A stretch of DNA of 64,000 nt from Alloalcanivorax mobilis (GTDB lineage: Bacteria > Pseudomonadota > Gammaproteobacteria > Pseudomonadales > Alcanivoracaceae), in the NCBI RefSeq assembly GCF_002864685.1, contig NZ_NMQZ01000007.1, positions 62,001 through 126,000 on the forward strand, given 5' to 3'. Shown piece by piece: positions 27,325-35,896 of this stretch (position 1 is its first letter; the number at the start of each line of letters is the position of its first letter). The notes beneath the pieces were generated by a model, which saw only the letters and a list, made by a program, of their open reading frames with translations, did no database searches and was not told the DNA's origin. The translations under genes and the position numbers were made by a program.

Positions 27325-28986
27325 TTAAACCGCTTCCAGCCCCAGCGCCTGCTGGCACACGCGGGCGGTACGCAGTTGGTGAAGTTGCTTGGCGCTGAGC
27401 GTTTCCGGCAACGCCACGGTGCTGTGATCCTGGTGAATGCGGATGGCACCGATCATGGCGCTGGACAGGCCGGCTTCGTTGGCGATGGCGCCCACCAGAT
27501 TGCCCGGGCGCACGCCATGAGCCTGACCCACGCTGACGCGGTAGGTGCGCATCGGCACGTTCGGTTTTTTGCTGTCCATGCGCGGGCCTTTCTTGCCCTT
27601 GCGATCACCCCGATCGGCGCGTTCATGGCGGTCGGAGCGTTCGCGCGCCGGTTTGGTCGCCGGTACTTCCTTGAGAAACAGCGGCTCTTTCTGGAACAGC
27701 AACGTCGCCAGCGCGGCGGCCAGTTGCGCGGGTTCCAGCTCCATCTGCTCGGCCATGCGCAGCACCAACGCCTGGTTGTTCTCCACTTCGCGATGCTCCA
27801 TGGCCTGGCCGAGACGCTCCTGGAAGCGCTTCAAGCGAGCCTGGTTAAGCGCCTCGGTGGACGGCAGTTCCATGCTTTCCAGTTTTTGCCCGGTGGCACG
27901 TTCAATGGAGCGCAACATGCCCTGTTCGCGGCGCGAGACGAACAGAATCGCCTCGCCGGCGCGGCCGGCGCGGCCGGTGCGGCCGATCCGATGGACGTAC
28001 GCTTCGGTGTCCATGGGCATGTCGTAGTTGAACACGTGGCTGACCCGGGGCACGTCCAGGCCACGGGCGACCACGTCGGTGGCCACCAGCAGGTCAATGC
28101 GCTCGTTTTTGAGGCGTGCCACGGTGGCTTCGCGCTGGTTTTGCGGCATGTCGCCATTGATCGCCTCGGCGCGCAGGCCACGGCGCTGGAGCTGTTCGGC
28201 CAGCTCCACGGTAGCCTGTTTGGTGCGCGCGAAGACGATCACGCCATCGTGTTCCTCGGCTTCCAGGATGCGGCACAGGGCGTCTTGTTTATGCAGGCCG
28301 GCGACCGGCCAGAAGCGCTGACGAATGTGCTCGGCGGTGGCGCTGGCGCCGGCGTCGATGCGGATCGTCACCGGGTCTTTAAGGTGCTCCTCGGCGACGG
28401 TGCGGATCACCGACGGCATGGTCGCGGAGAACAGGGCCAACTGACAGCTGGAGGGGGTGCGTTTGAGCACCCAGCGCACGTCGTCGATAAAGCCCATGCG
28501 CAGCATTTCGTCGGCTTCATCGAGCACCAGAGCGCGCAGGCCGTCCAGTTTCAGGGTGCCGCGCTCAATGTGGTCCATCATCCGTCCCGGCGTGCCGACC
28601 ACCACCTGGGCGCCATCGCTGAGCGCGCGCAACTGGGTGCGGTATTCGCCGCCGCCGTAAATCGCCGCCACGCGCAGGCCCATGCCCTTGCCAACAAAGG
28701 ATTCCAGTGCCGCGGCAACCTGCAGGGCGAGCTCCCGGGTGGGGGCCAGCACCAGCATTTGCGGATGCCGTTTGGCCGGGTCGAGCCGGGCCAGCAGCGG
28801 CAGGCCGAACGCGGCGGTCTTGCCGGTGCCGGTTTGCGCCTGACCAAGAAGGTCACGGCCTTCCAGCAACACGGGAATGCTTTGCGCCTGGATCGGCGAA
28901 GGGGTCTGGAAACCGAGTTGGGCAACGGCGTCCAGCAGGGACGCGGGCAGGCCTAGATCGGCGAACCCGGAAGGGCTTTGGGACAT
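27325..28986 (-). CDS. deaD: DEAD-box ATP-dependent RNA helicase (DeaD/CsdA type)
   Basis: 553 residues. The helicase core (1-375) shows the Q motif FQTPSPIQAQSIP, Walker A AQTGTGKTAA, DEADEMLRMGF, SATMP, and RIGRTGRAGRAG. After a linker comes a C-terminal DbpA-type RNA-binding domain (about 475-545: YRVSVGQAHGVRPGNLVGAIANEAGL). It unwinds structured RNA in ribosome assembly and mRNA decay, often cold-induced. It is shorter than E. coli DeaD (629) through a reduced basic tail. The symbol is the closest family name; a lineage-specific paralogue is possible. Confidence 0.9.
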   Translation of the reverse strand: MSQSPSGFADLGLPASLLDAVAQLGFQTPSPIQAQSIPVLLEGRDLLGQAQTGTGKTAAFGLPLLARLDPAKRHPQMLVLAPTRELALQVAAALESFVGKGMGLRVAAIYGGGEYRTQLRALSDGAQVVVGTPGRMMDHIERGTLKLDGLRALVLDEADEMLRMGFIDDVRWVLKRTPSSCQLALFSATMPSVIRTVAEEHLKDPVTIRIDAGASATAEHIRQRFWPVAGLHKQDALCRILEAEEHDGVIVFARTKQATVELAEQLQRRGLRAEAINGDMPQNQREATVARLKNERIDLLVATDVVARGLDVPRVSHVFNYDMPMDTEAYVHRIGRTGRAGRAGEAILFVSRREQGMLRSIERATGQKLESMELPSTEALNQARLKRFQERLGQAMEHREVENNQALVLRMAEQMELEPAQLAAALATLLFQKEPLFLKEVPATKPARERSDRHERADRGDRKGKKGPRMDSKKPNVPMRTYRVSVGQAHGVRPGNLVGAIANEAGLSSAMIGAIRIHQDHSTVALPETLSAKQLHQLRTARVCQQALGLEAV

Positions 28987-29130
28987 GCGTGGACCTTTCA
29001 GTAGACTGGCGCGGGGCCAGCAGGGGCGAGGGGCGCAAGACTATACGGGATTTTTACGCGTAATGCACGGACTTTCCGGGGCGGGACGGCGCGGGGCGGC
29101 GGAGCGCCCCGCGCGCGCGGTTGAAGGGGC

Positions 29131-29805
29131 TTATTGTTGCTTGGCGGGTTGCTCGGCGGGTTGCTTGGTCGGTTGCTCGGCGGCTTTCTGCTCGGCGGCG
29201 ATCTTCTTGGCGTAGGCGTCGGCGTCGATGGCCTCGGCGGTGATGCGCACCTGCAGCTCGTCGCTGACCGCCGGCACGTAGGCTTTCATGCCGTAATCGG
29301 AGCGTTTGATGGTGGTGGTGGCGTTAAAGCCGGCGGCGGGCGCGCCGTCGTACATCGGGTGCTCGCCCACTTTATTGACGGTGGTGGCGAGCACCACCTG
29401 ATTGCTGATGCCGTTCACGGTCAGGATACCGACCACATCGAAGTGCTTTTTGTCTTCGCTGATGTTGCGGATCTGGTTGCTTTTAAAAGTGATGTTCGGG
29501 TGCGCCTCGGCCTTGAAGAACTCTGGTTTATTGAGCAGATGTTCGTTGAGCAGCGGCACGTGGGTGTCGAGGCCCGCGACCGGAATGGTGACGTCCAGGG
29601 TGGCGTTTTCCGGCGCGTCGGGGTCCGCCTTGATGGTGCCTCTGATCTCGTTGAAATTGGCCTCGGGCACCGAGAAACCAAAGTGGCTCCAGGAAAACCG
29701 CACCTGGGTGTGGCCCGGGTCCAGGGTGTATTCGGTGGGGGCGGCCAGCGCGGTGGCGGGGCCAACGGCGGCAAGGCTGAGCAGGGCAATCAGAAAACGG
29801 CGCAT
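29131..29805 (-). CDS. YceI-family periplasmic protein
   Basis: 224 residues: signal peptide (1-21, ending ALAAP), a YceI lipocalin-like barrel (YTLDPGHTQVRFSWSHFGFSVPEANFNEIRG to YGMKAYVPAVSDELQVRITAEA), and a repetitive Gln/Pro/Ala-rich tail (KQPAEQPAK type). YceI barrels bind long polyisoprenoid or amphipathic lipids in the periplasm. The ATG at 29805 has AGGAGG at six-base distance; the ATG two codons earlier lies too close to that site. It is separated by 124 bp from the Fur-type operon and may be independent. Confidence 0.9.
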   Translation of the reverse strand: MRRFLIALLSLAAVGPATALAAPTEYTLDPGHTQVRFSWSHFGFSVPEANFNEIRGTIKADPDAPENATLDVTIPVAGLDTHVPLLNEHLLNKPEFFKAEAHPNITFKSNQIRNISEDKKHFDVVGILTVNGISNQVVLATTVNKVGEHPMYDGAPAAGFNATTTIKRSDYGMKAYVPAVSDELQVRITAEAIDADAYAKKIAAEQKAAEQPTKQPAEQPAKQQ

Positions 29806-29929
29806 AAACATCCTCCTCGAAGTCAGGTTCGTCCAGTGACCCTTCACATTAGCCGCTGGCCGGCGTGCTCGCCACCGGCTCAGTGGCGAGGTGACCACCA
29901 TTTATTCGATCAATCGTCGTGGCGGCGGG

Positions 29930-30736
29930 CTACAGCGGCAGCACTTCGAAGGTGCCCATGTATTGAATGCGGCGGTTATCGACATCCGGGTGCGCGGCGA
30001 GTTCATCGCTGTAGGTCGCTTCCAGGTAATAACGGCCGGCGCGCGGCCAGGTCAGGCTGATTTCGCCGTTGTCGTCGCCTTTCACCGTCCACTCTTGTTG
30101 CTGGTCGCGATAGCGGGTGCCCTCTGGCATCACGCTGACCTCGATGCCGGCGGCGGGTTTGCCTTCCATCAGAAAGCGGAAGCGGGCGGTTTCCCCGGCG
30201 TACAGATCATTGGGATGGGTCGCCGGCACCAGTTCCAGTCCCTTGTTGGTGGGTTTGAGCGCGGTGTCGCTGGGTGCGCCCACGGTGGCGAAGGTTTCCA
30301 GGTGACTGGTGACCTCGGCCAGCCGCATCTTGCTGGCGCCCTTGGGCAGCGCGTTGCGCAGGCTTTGCGGGTCCTGGCCGCGCTGGTGCTGGCGTTCGCC
30401 ATTGAGTTCGTAGATCGCCACGGTGAGCGGACGCATCAGGGTGATGCGGTAGGTTCCCGGCGCCGCCAGGTTCACGTCAAACACACTGCGGCGATGGCCT
30501 TGCAGCAGATTGTCGGTGGCAGCCGGCTTGCCGTCCGGGCCGGTGACGCTCAGGCCCTGCAGCGGGAAAGGCTTATCAACGAAGAAGATGTCGTTGGAGG
30601 AACTGGTGTCCACGGTGATCCACTGGGCCTCGGAGACCACCGTGTGGCTGGGCAGCAACCAGCGTTTGTGGGCCTGGGCGGCGGGGGTGAGAACCAGCAG
30701 CGCCAGCAGAGCGGCAGCGATGGAAGACGGTTTCAT
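29930..30736 (-). CDS. DUF4198 periplasmic protein
   Basis: 268 residues with a signal peptide (1-22, ending AQA). It then reads HKRWLLPSHTVVSEAQWITVDTSSSNDIFF, the DUF4198 start, where the N-terminal His after cleavage recalls metal-binding domains of NikM-like proteins. The C-terminal half looks like an immunoglobulin-type carbohydrate or metal-binding fold (NDLYAGETARFRFLMEGKPAAGIEV). The ATG follows CAGGAG. It is the last gene of the three-gene set behind the Fur-box-like site and probably serves metal uptake in the periplasm (inference). Confidence 0.86.
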   Translation of the reverse strand: MKPSSIAAALLALLVLTPAAQAHKRWLLPSHTVVSEAQWITVDTSSSNDIFFVDKPFPLQGLSVTGPDGKPAATDNLLQGHRRSVFDVNLAAPGTYRITLMRPLTVAIYELNGERQHQRGQDPQSLRNALPKGASKMRLAEVTSHLETFATVGAPSDTALKPTNKGLELVPATHPNDLYAGETARFRFLMEGKPAAGIEVSVMPEGTRYRDQQQEWTVKGDDNGEISLTWPRAGRYYLEATYSDELAAHPDVDNRRIQYMGTFEVLPL

Positions 30737-30761
30737 GGGCAAGCTCCTGAAGAAAAGGCGG

Positions 30762-31265
30762 TTAAGGCGTCAGGGTGAGCGTCACGTCGCCCAGTTCCTG
30801 ACTGCCGGTGACGGTCACGGTATCGGCCTGTTGCACCGGCCAATGGAACGGCAGGCGCACCACTTCCCGGCCACCGACTTCACGGGCGGCTTCCACCACC
30901 AGTTGATAGTCACCGGCGGGCAGGGTAGTGAGCGCGGGCAACCCGGTGAAATCCGCCCGGTGGGTGCCCGGTGAGCGGGTCGCGCCGGTGAGGCCGTCGT
31001 AAGGGGCACTCTGGCCGCGGCCGGTGCGGCGCCACCACTGGCGCAAATCCTTGAGCCATTTTTCCTGGTCGTCGTACCACAGCCCCAAGGGCGCTGCCAC
31101 GGTGTGGTCCTCGCGCTCAATCCAGAACGCCACATAGGGGGCGTGGTATTCGGCCACGCGCAATCTGGGCACCTCCAGGTCCACGGCCAGACCCGCCGCC
31201 GTGACGGGGCCGGCGCCGATCAATAACGGCGCCAGCAGTACGGAGCTCAACCACCGGTGTGTCAT
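30762..31265 (-). CDS. DUF2271 periplasmic protein
   Basis: 167 residues with a signal peptide (1-23, ending VTAA). The core AEYHAPYVAFWIEREDHTVAAPLGLWYDDQEKWLKDLRQWWRR matches the DUF2271 family, periplasmic proteins found beside PepSY-type membrane proteins and siderophore-related transport genes. The ATG at 31265 follows AAGGAG; a TTG five codons upstream is rejected. It begins 11 bp after the stop of the PepSY membrane gene and ends 25 bp before DUF4198. Confidence 0.86.
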   Translation of the reverse strand: MTHRWLSSVLLAPLLIGAGPVTAAGLAVDLEVPRLRVAEYHAPYVAFWIEREDHTVAAPLGLWYDDQEKWLKDLRQWWRRTGRGQSAPYDGLTGATRSPGTHRADFTGLPALTTLPAGDYQLVVEAAREVGGREVVRLPFHWPVQQADTVTVTGSQELGDVTLTLTP

Positions 31266-31276
31266 CTGCGTCTCCT

Positions 31277-31882
31277 TCAATGAACGAACAGGGCAATCAG
31301 CAGCCAGGGCAGCACCAGCCCGAGGGCGGTGACCGGCCAGGTGGCCGGGCGCCGTTTGGCGTGCAGACTCATCAGCACCAGACCGGTTAGAGCGAACACC
31401 AGAGTGGCGGCGGCGAAAATATCGATAAACCAGCGCCAGACCGGGCCGGTATCGCGACCCTTGTGCAGGTCGTTGAGCAGGGCGATCCAGCCGCGATCGG
31501 TGGCTTCGTAAAGCACTTCATGGCGTTGGCGATCAATCGCCAGCCAGGCATCGCCACCGGCGCGGGGCAGGGCCAGATACACCTCTGAAGGCGACCATTC
31601 CGGCTCGCCCGCATCGGCGTCGATGGGCAACTCACGCTCCAGCCATTGCCGCACCCGGGCCGGCAAAGGGCCTTGGTCAACGCCGGCGAGGGCGGCGCTG
31701 ACCGGCTCGGGCAGCGCCAGGGTACGTTCGGTGATCACCGGCTCGGCGGCGATGGCGCCGGCATGATTGAGTGTGATACCGGTGACGCTGAACAGAATCA
31801 TGCTCACCAGGCACACTGCGGAACTGATCCAGTGCCATTGGTGAAACCGCTTCAGCCAGCGGGCCTTTGCTTTTTTGTCCAA
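31277..31882 (-). CDS. PepSY-associated membrane protein
   Basis: 201 residues. The N-terminus WLKRFHQWHWISSAVCLVSMILFSVTGITLNHAG is the family hallmark, a membrane helix with paired histidines. A periplasmic PepSY-like region follows (YLALPRAGGDAWLAIDRQRHEVLYEATDRG), then LLNDLHKGRDTGPVWRWFIDIFAAATLVFALTGLVLM and a last helix. Related proteins take part in ferric-siderophore reduction. The only start codon near the family N-terminus is a TTG at 31882. It is the first gene of the operon, just downstream of a Fur-box-like site. Confidence 0.85.
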   Translation of the reverse strand: MDKKAKARWLKRFHQWHWISSAVCLVSMILFSVTGITLNHAGAIAAEPVITERTLALPEPVSAALAGVDQGPLPARVRQWLERELPIDADAGEPEWSPSEVYLALPRAGGDAWLAIDRQRHEVLYEATDRGWIALLNDLHKGRDTGPVWRWFIDIFAAATLVFALTGLVLMSLHAKRRPATWPVTALGLVLPWLLIALFVH

Positions 31883-31925
31883 CGCAACCGTGTCCTGACC
31901 GAGCCCCGGGAAGGAATCAGATGCT

Positions 31926-31944
31926 AATGGGAATAATTATTGAT
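31926..31944 (-). promoter_or_regulatory. Fur-box-like operator ahead of the PepSY operon
   Basis: AATGGGAATAATTATTGAT agrees with the 19-bp Fur consensus (AATGATAATCATTATCATT form) at 13 positions and stands out as AT-rich in GC-rich surroundings. It is 44-62 bp upstream of the first gene of the PepSY-DUF2271-DUF4198 operon, in the position of a promoter. Iron-dependent repression is the natural reading. Confidence 0.62.
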
Positions 31945-32027
31945 ATCAAAGGGTAAGGGGCGGTGAAAAATGGAAATATCGTGCAAGGGGGGATAGGTGT
32001 TCAGTTTTCGGGGTTAGGGGCATAAAA

Positions 32028-32051
32028 AACGCCGGGCTGGTCCCCGGCGTT
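32028..32051 (-). terminator. Intrinsic terminator of the DUF4168 gene
   Basis: AACGCCGGG / CCCGGCGTT forms a nine-pair stem; on the minus strand it is followed by TTTTT. It lies 38 bp past the stop of the DUF4168 gene. Confidence 0.85.
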
Positions 32052-32088
32052 GATTGCGTTTGTTCCGTGAGTTGTGGACGGCCGTGGT

Positions 32089-32493
32089 TTAGCGGCTGTC
32101 TTCGATGCGCTCCCGCAGGTCGGTGTCGTATTGAGCCAATTGCGCGATCTGGTTGTATTTCTGAACCTCCAGGCCGGTGTCCTTGACCGCCTGCACCATC
32201 TCTTGCTGGGCCTGCTGTTGAATCTGCATGGCCTTTTCCGGTTCCTTGGCGTTGGCTTGCACCTTTTCCTGGTAGCTGCCTTTGATGTCCTGCACTTTGC
32301 CCTGGGCTTCGGCGAATTTTTCTACCTCATCGTCGGAAATATCCGAAGATTGCGGCATGGGCGCCTGGCGGGCCTGGGGGTTGCTGCTCTGAGGGGGCGT
32401 GGGCGCCTGGCGTTCCGGCGGGCTGCTTTGGGCCATGGCGGCACCGCTGGCGGCGATCAGCAAGGCGGACAATGTAAGTGCGCGCTTTTTCAT
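32089..32493 (-). CDS. DUF4168 exported protein
   Basis: 134 residues with a signal peptide (1-21, ending AMA). A Pro/Gln/Ser-rich linker follows, then a helical DUF4168 domain (ISDDEVEKFAEAQGKVQDIKGSYQEKVQANAKEPEKAMQ). Function unknown; the domain is a small periplasmic helical bundle found widely in proteobacteria. ATG after AGGAGTTTTTTATG-type context. Own terminator downstream, so monocistronic. Confidence 0.87.
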   Translation of the reverse strand: MKKRALTLSALLIAASGAAMAQSSPPERQAPTPPQSSNPQARQAPMPQSSDISDDEVEKFAEAQGKVQDIKGSYQEKVQANAKEPEKAMQIQQQAQQEMVQAVKDTGLEVQKYNQIAQLAQYDTDLRERIEDSR

Positions 32494-32704
32494 AAAAAAC
32501 TCCTTGGATGACGACTAAAGGGGAGGCGATCTCCAATGCGCTCCCGATAAGTGGGACAGATGGCAGCCGCCAAGTTCCGGAATTGCTGTTCATCGCATAT
32601 TCAATTTACGTATAAAACTATCACCATATATTTCTTTATATGCTGTGGAACGCCCTTATCATGGCGTCTCAAATCGCATTTCGATCCTGAGGTGGACCAA
32701 CGAT

Positions 32705-33415
32705 ATGGGTAACGCGCAGCTGATTACACGAGTAGGCGACAACAGCGCCGGGCTGTCCCGGGACGCCATCGCCGATCTCAACCGCATTTATGCGCCGCTG
32801 GGTTTTGAAGAGCGCATCCGTCGCGTTTACCAGGATTTCAACCCGGCCAAGGTGATGGTGACGTCGTCGTTCGCCGCCACCTCAGCGTACTTTCTGCACA
32901 TCATCTCGACCATCCGCCCCGAGCAGAAGGTGCACTTTATCGACACCGGCTATCACTTCGACGCGACACTGAAGTACAAGGATTACCTGGTGGAGCGCTT
33001 CAATCTTAATGTGATCGATGTGAAACCGGATCCTCAGCACCATCAGGTGTCCCAGGACAACGAAATGTGGCGCACCGACCCGGATCTGTGCTGCCAGGTC
33101 AATAAGGTGACCCCGCTCGAAGAGGCCAAGGAAAATTACGATCTCTGGATTTCCAGCCTGATGAGCTGGCAGACCGAGCATCGCGCCGGCCTGGAAATCT
33201 TCGAAGAGCGTCGTGGCATGATCAAATTCAACCCGATGATCGACGTCACCCGCGAACAGCGTGACGAGTACATCGAGACCCACGACCTGCCGTTTCACCC
33301 GATGGTGAAAGAAGGCTACCACTCGATCGGTTGCAGCCACTGCACCTGGAAAGGCGAGGGCCGCGAGGGTCGCTGGCAGGGCAACAGCAAAACCGAGTGC
33401 GGCATTCACCTTTAA
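32705..33415 (+). CDS. cysH: Assimilatory sulfate reductase CysH, APS-reductase type
   Basis: 236 residues. It reduces activated sulfate to sulfite with thioredoxin. Besides the catalytic Cys232 in ECGIH, it has the paired C129-C130 and C210-x2-C213 that bind a 4Fe-4S cluster in adenylyl-sulfate (APS) reductases, with 79 residues between the pairs. That points to APS and not PAPS as substrate, as in Pseudomonas. The ATG at 32705 follows TGAGGTGGACC; an ATG 20 codons upstream is less likely. An AT-rich leader precedes it and a strong terminator follows at 33475-33500. Confidence 0.93.
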   Translation: MGNAQLITRVGDNSAGLSRDAIADLNRIYAPLGFEERIRRVYQDFNPAKVMVTSSFAATSAYFLHIISTIRPEQKVHFIDTGYHFDATLKYKDYLVERFNLNVIDVKPDPQHHQVSQDNEMWRTDPDLCCQVNKVTPLEEAKENYDLWISSLMSWQTEHRAGLEIFEERRGMIKFNPMIDVTREQRDEYIETHDLPFHPMVKEGYHSIGCSHCTWKGEGREGRWQGNSKTECGIHL

Positions 33416-33474
33416 AGCGATTTCTTTTCCGATACGACAGCGCTGATTTGTTACTGCCTTTGGCAGCCTGCTGA

Positions 33475-33500
33475 GGCCCGCGGAACGCGGGCCTTTTTTA
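33475..33500 (+). terminator. Intrinsic terminator after cysH
   Basis: AGGCCCGCG-GAA-CGCGGGCC followed by six T, 60 bp past the cysH stop. Confidence 0.9.
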
Positions 33501-33579
33501 TGGTTGCCGGGTGGTGCGCGGCGCGGCACTCTGTGGGGCGGGCGGGTTTGCGCCGCTTTTCGGCAAACGGAGAGGCTGA

Positions 33580-34008
33580 ATGAAATCGTTCCGATGGCCG
33601 CTGCTGCTTCTGGTGATCGCCACGCTGGTCGCTTTGGGCGGCTATTTGCTGGGTGTTTTCCCCAGTGAGCCGGGCGAAGGCAGGGGGATCTCGGTGAGCC
33701 GGGAGACCGCCGGCGATACCGTGACCGTGCTGGTCCGCTTGCGACACAGCGAACGGCAAACCCAATGGCTTTACTCCGGTGGCGGCTATGACATCGATAT
33801 CCAACGTCGCGGGCCGGATCTTTACGACCTGGATATCGCCCAGCTCGAACGGGATAAAGAAGTCGAAACCCGCCGACGCATGAACACCAGCCTGCACCTG
33901 GAACCGGGCCGCAATCTGGTAGGCGGGTTCACCTATACCGATCAATCGAAGGGCGGCCAGCCGGCCAGGCAGGTTCAACAGGCGATCGTGGTGGAACTTC
34001 TGCCTTGA
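33580..34008 (+). CDS. Membrane-anchored protein of unknown function
   Basis: 142 residues. One N-terminal membrane helix (about 7-27) anchors a short extracytoplasmic domain predicted to be mostly beta-strand (GDTVTVLVRLRHSERQTQWLYSGGGYDIDIQRRGPDLYDLDIAQL). No family was recognised. AACGGAGAGGCTGA before the ATG gives a ribosome site. It lies 100 bp upstream of the hybrid kinase gene on the same strand and might be co-transcribed; no overlap proves it. Confidence 0.7.
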   Translation: MKSFRWPLLLLVIATLVALGGYLLGVFPSEPGEGRGISVSRETAGDTVTVLVRLRHSERQTQWLYSGGGYDIDIQRRGPDLYDLDIAQLERDKEVETRRRMNTSLHLEPGRNLVGGFTYTDQSKGGQPARQVQQAIVVELLP

Positions 34009-34108
34009 GGCCGCGCCCTCAAGAATAAAGCGGCTCGCCCTGCAAGCGCGGCGGCGACGGCACCAGGGGTGGCCAGCGCGCGGCGCTGACGCCAGGGGAA
34101 CAACTCAA

Positions 34109-35896
34109 ATGAACAATGCAGCGACGATGCCGCCCGGTGTCGAAGGCGCGGAGTTGGAAGCGCGTATCACCCATGAGGCGATCAGCCGCTTTATGGGCAT
34201 GTCCGGGGGCGGCCTGCTGGCCAAGGTGGCGGTGGTGTTGATGGTGGCCGTTGCCCACTACCAGCGGGTGCCGTCGTTCTGGCTGCTGGGCTGGGGCATC
34301 GCGATGCTGGCGGGGGTGGTTTACCAGAGTGGCCTGGCGAAACGGTATCAGAGCCGCCGCGTGGGCTACCGTGAGGTGGCGCCCTGGCAGCGGCGGCTGA
34401 TTTTCAGCCGCCTTTATCTGGGTGCATTGTGGGGCGGCGCTTTTTGCCTCATGTACCCGTATGGAACCACCGAGCATCATATTTTTGTGATCACCATCGC
34501 GCTGGTGCTGGCAATCGGCAATGTGGTGCCGGCCCATTATTGCAAACCGTTGTTCGCCGTATACGCGGGACCGATTCTGCTCGGTCTGGCGCTGGCGCTG
34601 GCGTTCGCGGCCCAGGCCCAACCGCTTTACTGGCTGCTGGCGCTGAGCATGGGATGGGTGTTTCTGGCCGGGGTCAGGTTCGCCAGGATTCTCAACCGCT
34701 CGTTGCGTGAACAGATCCGCCTGCGTTATGAGAGCCACGCCATGTCACTGGCTCTGGAAGCGAAGAGCGGCGAAGCGCAACGGGCAACGCTTGCCAAATC
34801 GCGCTTTCTGGCCGCCGCCAGCCATGATCTGCGCCAGCCCCTGCATGCTTTGTCGCTGTTTGTCGGCGTGCTCAAGGAAACCCGTGACGAAGCCGAGCGC
34901 GAGGCGCTGTTCGAGCGGGTTCAGATGTCGCTGGAAGCGTTGTGCAAGTTATTCGACGCCCTGCTGGACGTATCCCGCCTGGACGCCAACGCGGTGGAAC
35001 CCGAATACAGCGCCTTCGATGTGCCCGCCATGCTCACCACCCTGGCCGCTGAGTTCGAGCAGGCCGCCGCCGCCAAGGGCATCCGCTTAACCGTGCATGC
35101 GCGGCCCGTGGTGGCCGACTGCGACCGCCTGTTGCTGGAGCGAGTGTTGCGCAACCTGGTGGGTAACGCGGTGCGCTACACCCATTCCGGAGGGATCTTG
35201 ATCACCGCGCGACAGCGAGCAGGGCGGATACTGTTGCAAGTCTGGGACACCGGCGAGGGCATCGATGCCGCTCACCACGAAGACATCTTCATGGAGTTCC
35301 TGCAACTGGGGAACCCGCACCGGGATCGTGCCCAGGGGCTGGGTTTGGGGCTGGCCCTGGTGCGGCGCCTTTGCGATCTGTTGGCGTTGCCGTTGACGCT
35401 GGCTTCCGTGCCCGGCCGGGGCAGCGTGTTCGGCGTGTCGGTGGCGCGTGGCGACCCGGCCCGGGTGGTGGAGCAAGTAGCCGGCTCGGGCGGGCACAGT
35501 TGGGATTTGAGCGGCCGCAATGTGGTGGTGATTGACGATGAACAGGAGATTCTCGACGCCATGCAAACCATGCTCGGCAAATGGGGGTGCCGGGTGATCG
35601 TGGCGGAAAGCGTGATGGCGGCGCTGACCAGGCTGCGCCAGAGCGCTCTGAGCCCGGAGCTGGTGCTCTCGGATCTGCGCCTGCGCGACGGCGACAGCGG
35701 CATTGCCGCCATCAACACGCTGCGCCGGCATTTCGGCGAGGCTCTGCCGGGCGTACTGATTACCGGGGACACCGATGCGCGGGTGTTGCGCGAGGCCCGC
35801 GCCAGTGGTTATGAGGTATTGCAGAAGCCGTTGCGCCCGGCGCAATTGCGCACCGTGATTCACGACTATCTGCCGCGCGGCCCGGCTTCCGGTTGA
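34109..35896 (+). CDS. Hybrid sensor histidine kinase with receiver domain
   Basis: 595 residues. The N-terminal third carries about five to six membrane helices (residues 30-200) with little periplasmic loop, as in small-molecule or membrane sensors. His239 sits in AAASHDLRQPLHALSLFVG, a distinct H-box type; the ATPase part shows LRNLVGNAVRYT, WDTGEGI and GLGLGLALVRRL. The C-terminal receiver has D522 in LVLSDLRLRDGDSG and Lys in LQKPLRP. Its 3' end overlaps that of the convergent LuxR-type regulator by 31 bp; that regulator is the probable output. Confidence 0.92.
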   Translation: MNNAATMPPGVEGAELEARITHEAISRFMGMSGGGLLAKVAVVLMVAVAHYQRVPSFWLLGWGIAMLAGVVYQSGLAKRYQSRRVGYREVAPWQRRLIFSRLYLGALWGGAFCLMYPYGTTEHHIFVITIALVLAIGNVVPAHYCKPLFAVYAGPILLGLALALAFAAQAQPLYWLLALSMGWVFLAGVRFARILNRSLREQIRLRYESHAMSLALEAKSGEAQRATLAKSRFLAAASHDLRQPLHALSLFVGVLKETRDEAEREALFERVQMSLEALCKLFDALLDVSRLDANAVEPEYSAFDVPAMLTTLAAEFEQAAAAKGIRLTVHARPVVADCDRLLLERVLRNLVGNAVRYTHSGGILITARQRAGRILLQVWDTGEGIDAAHHEDIFMEFLQLGNPHRDRAQGLGLGLALVRRLCDLLALPLTLASVPGRGSVFGVSVARGDPARVVEQVAGSGGHSWDLSGRNVVVIDDEQEILDAMQTMLGKWGCRVIVAESVMAALTRLRQSALSPELVLSDLRLRDGDSGIAAINTLRRHFGEALPGVLITGDTDARVLREARASGYEVLQKPLRPAQLRTVIHDYLPRGPASG

